Positions 63,501 to 64,000 of a stretch of 64,000 bases of DNA are shown here, in pieces. The stretch is from assembly GCA_965277595.1 (NCBI GenBank), contig CBDIDH010000001.1, forward strand, positions 682,001 to 746,000, read 5' to 3'. This DNA is from CBDIDH01 sp965277595. GTDB lineage: Bacteria; Planctomycetota; Planctomycetia; Isosphaerales; Isosphaeraceae. The notes under the pieces were generated by a model. That model had not been told where the DNA came from. It saw only the letters and a list, made by a program, of their open reading frames with translations, and did not search any database. The stretch's first letter is position 1. Every line of letters starts with the position of its first letter. A program made the position numbers and the translations under genes.

Positions 63501-64000
63501 CTTGGTCAGGTCATACTTGAGCGGTGAGCCTCCTTTACCCTTCGGGCTGATTTCAAGCTGAAGCCGATCGGGCTCTCCCTTTTCGACACGGGCGAGAAAA
63601 GTCAGGTCTTCACCACGGAGCACCTTGGCGTCGCCCGGTTCCACCGTGTAAACGACCCCCGAGGCGGGGGGGATGTCGGCGAAGGGAGAGAAGATCCGGG
63701 CCAGGGCCGTCGGCATCCGATCGGCAAAGAGGCCAAAGGCGAGCCCGAAGGCCAGGACGCTCGTCAGCGCGAAGAGCGCCGCGCGGCCGAGGCCGCGGAG
63801 GTCAACCACGCGGAGCGGTCGGAACCCCTTGATGCGTTCGAGCGCCTCGTGAACGAGCTTCCGGTAAAAGTCGGGCGAGTACGTGGCTTTTTTGCCCGCC
63901 GAGTCGAGGTCAATGCAGCTCACGAGTCGGTTGTGAATGCCAGGGATGAACCCTTCGATCCGACGGGCCACCTGCGCGGGACGCATCCGACGCGCCAGGG
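60504..64000 (-). CDS. DUF4175-like protein with coiled coil (copy 1; N-terminus beyond window)
   Basis: Partial: the frame is open to the window end, so more than 1164 residues; the methionine at 63986 is internal to it. Near the N-terminus are RIEGFIPGIHNRLVSCIDL and a membrane helix, then beta-rich domains with FGLADIVVSVQRGDSGG, and a long glutamate/lysine/alanine-rich coiled coil (LAAVKDQLDAASKARKDL onward). The C-terminus is EGPEGYRTFIRDYFKRLS. Layout and tail match the 1097-residue protein at 43648, so the two are paralogues. It is the most 5' gene of the train that is visible. Biochemical role unknown. Confidence 0.8.
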   Translation of the reverse strand, partial: LARRMRPAQVARRIEGFIPGIHNRLVSCIDLDSAGKKATYSPDFYRKLVHEALERIKGFRPLRVVDLRGLGRAALFALTSVLAFGLAFGLFADRMPTALARIFSPFADIPPASGVVYTVEPGDAKVLRGEDLTFLARVEKGEPDRLQLEISPKGKGGSPLKYDLTKVGPNLWRFVLTGFETSFDYRVRGGGTWTTRKQITMIERPSIVALKTVLHYPEYMGLPDPRVGPPQVADVTGPESSTVEVVVRAEGDVAEGDIQLLGFRPKKVAVADRTERVWFQERLPEGAGGEGPWKWDFRLLGRPAHTEPASAGVHGHRFANAKTPFPVRSGEHLFVMVYIHPNQKPDALMLSWHDGKDWEHRAYWGDDRFTEGSAGTASRFRVGPVPAPGEWVRLEVPAAAVGLEGKEVKGMGFTLAGGQATWHTAGALPPSHVEKQELYVAETFPVGSAGEGLWSGRFPLNRDALYRVELRNELGHPSKPMKPGKVVAIPDNPPQVVLERPGSDLVLSTPAKVPLSISAYDDFGLADIVVSVQRGDSGGFVGRPVKRYERPRRSETMLASLDLPAMDLKPGDHVRYRVEARDRKGQSAQTQEFVVRIANDNNAADKQLESFDKNQDTFRENLVKLIAEQAKVEAKVKALEAKYEPLEEKIKAAEAEAQTRPAPDPSAKPNDPSKPKELPKLDPEVAKQLDELRKELAQVAAEEAQNAKLGEQVEAGLKQAAEQAANLKMMPAAMLQQMKGVENAFQERALQPLQDLAAAMAQGADPKQAAPDLAALERDAERLQKELEAVKDQLDAASKARKDLPQDANAAVDELRKEMLRENAALTARDLEDLKNFLKAREEELKRLEGQQADLAAAAPQAPEVLLPDVEKRQAELDPREEKALTDAQALLDAEKLRRLRKDDPDFPDAPFHPEGAEEMAPPKEEDAPDAAADAEKGGDAPKHEGDAAEKKDDAGKAEDDPLFQPALGGPKLKADPRFADKVRPVPKKAAAKGEAAKEIDARREALVAHQEERMGDLDAARQALSSDEHSIDALLNQLNEALQGDDPAAVQPALDQLMHTPAMAQAMAMVRRGRQVASAKSRASKPSGASTPRPDQIPTTDQVGTTTSEGLAELDPATRTLLLKMQPQVREELLQGLREEGPEGYRTFIRDYFKRLSRVKGAP

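Noticed and set aside
1..64000. CRISPR array, prophage or IS element
   Set aside because: No regular spacer-repeat pattern, no integrase or transposase, and no terminal inverted repeats with target duplications were seen.

Overview
The window is high-GC, gene-dense bacterial DNA that reads as a chromosome segment of a planctomycete, most likely Isosphaeraceae-like. This is an inference from gene content, since there is no rRNA here. The evidence is a PVC-type heme-binding protein, a secreted protein with an LEPR-xLL-like N-terminal motif, a small NPYEAP-type membrane protein, and a very long MoxR/DUF58/BatA/VWA/DUF4159 operon. I saw no rRNA, tRNA, CRISPR array, intact IS element or phage module.

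Region 1 (1-23 kb) is a mosaic of short transcription units. It holds the end of a lactate permease, a small lipoprotein, a YfcE-like phosphoesterase, a GlmU-like sugar nucleotidyltransferase, a YbjN protein, an EamA transporter, a PMT-like membrane protein, a pentapeptide-repeat/ion-channel fusion, a Dabb protein, an NAD-dependent epimerase, a streptogramin-lyase-like propeller with PKD domains, a 1332-residue TIM-barrel/cytochrome c/propeller/azurin fusion, an amidohydrolase, an unrecognised two-gene operon, a UDP-galactopyranose-mutase-like flavoprotein and a Crp/Fnr regulator broken by one base. Several of these genes, with rfbB, the SIS isomerase and the DPM1-like enzyme further on, point to envelope glycan synthesis.

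Region 2 (23-40 kb) is dominated by signal transduction. One operon (24832-28536) encodes a CHASE3 kinase, an Rcp1-like regulator and a REC-kinase-REC hybrid. A second (31051-38174) encodes an AI-2E-type permease with a soluble C-terminal domain, a REC-PP2C phosphatase, a CHASE3/PAS/LOV-like hybrid kinase with two receivers and a single-domain regulator; a paralogous regulator follows. Between them lie a fatty acid desaturase, two tiny stress-type proteins and a CBS-domain protein.

Region 3 (40.6-64 kb, all minus strand) is one long gene train joined by ATGA overlaps. Read in the transcribed direction it contains a DUF4175-like protein (cut by the window), a VWA-like membrane protein, a prenyltransferase-repeat protein, a small secreted protein, a double-DUF4159 protein, MoxR, two small orphans, DUF58, BatA, a second VWA-like protein, a second DUF4175-like protein, a PA14/PKD/TPR secreted protein and a small secreted protein. 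The DUF4175-plus-VWA module occurs twice, on either side of the MoxR-DUF58-BatA core. MoxR ATPases act with VWA proteins as chaperone-like machines, so this is probably an envelope-associated assembly or maturation system; its substrate is unknown.

The points most worth following are the single-base Crp/Fnr disruption, a shared 7-bp repeat element upstream of crp and of moxR, the unusual fusions, the Cys-less LOV-like domain and the duplicated modules of the MoxR train.
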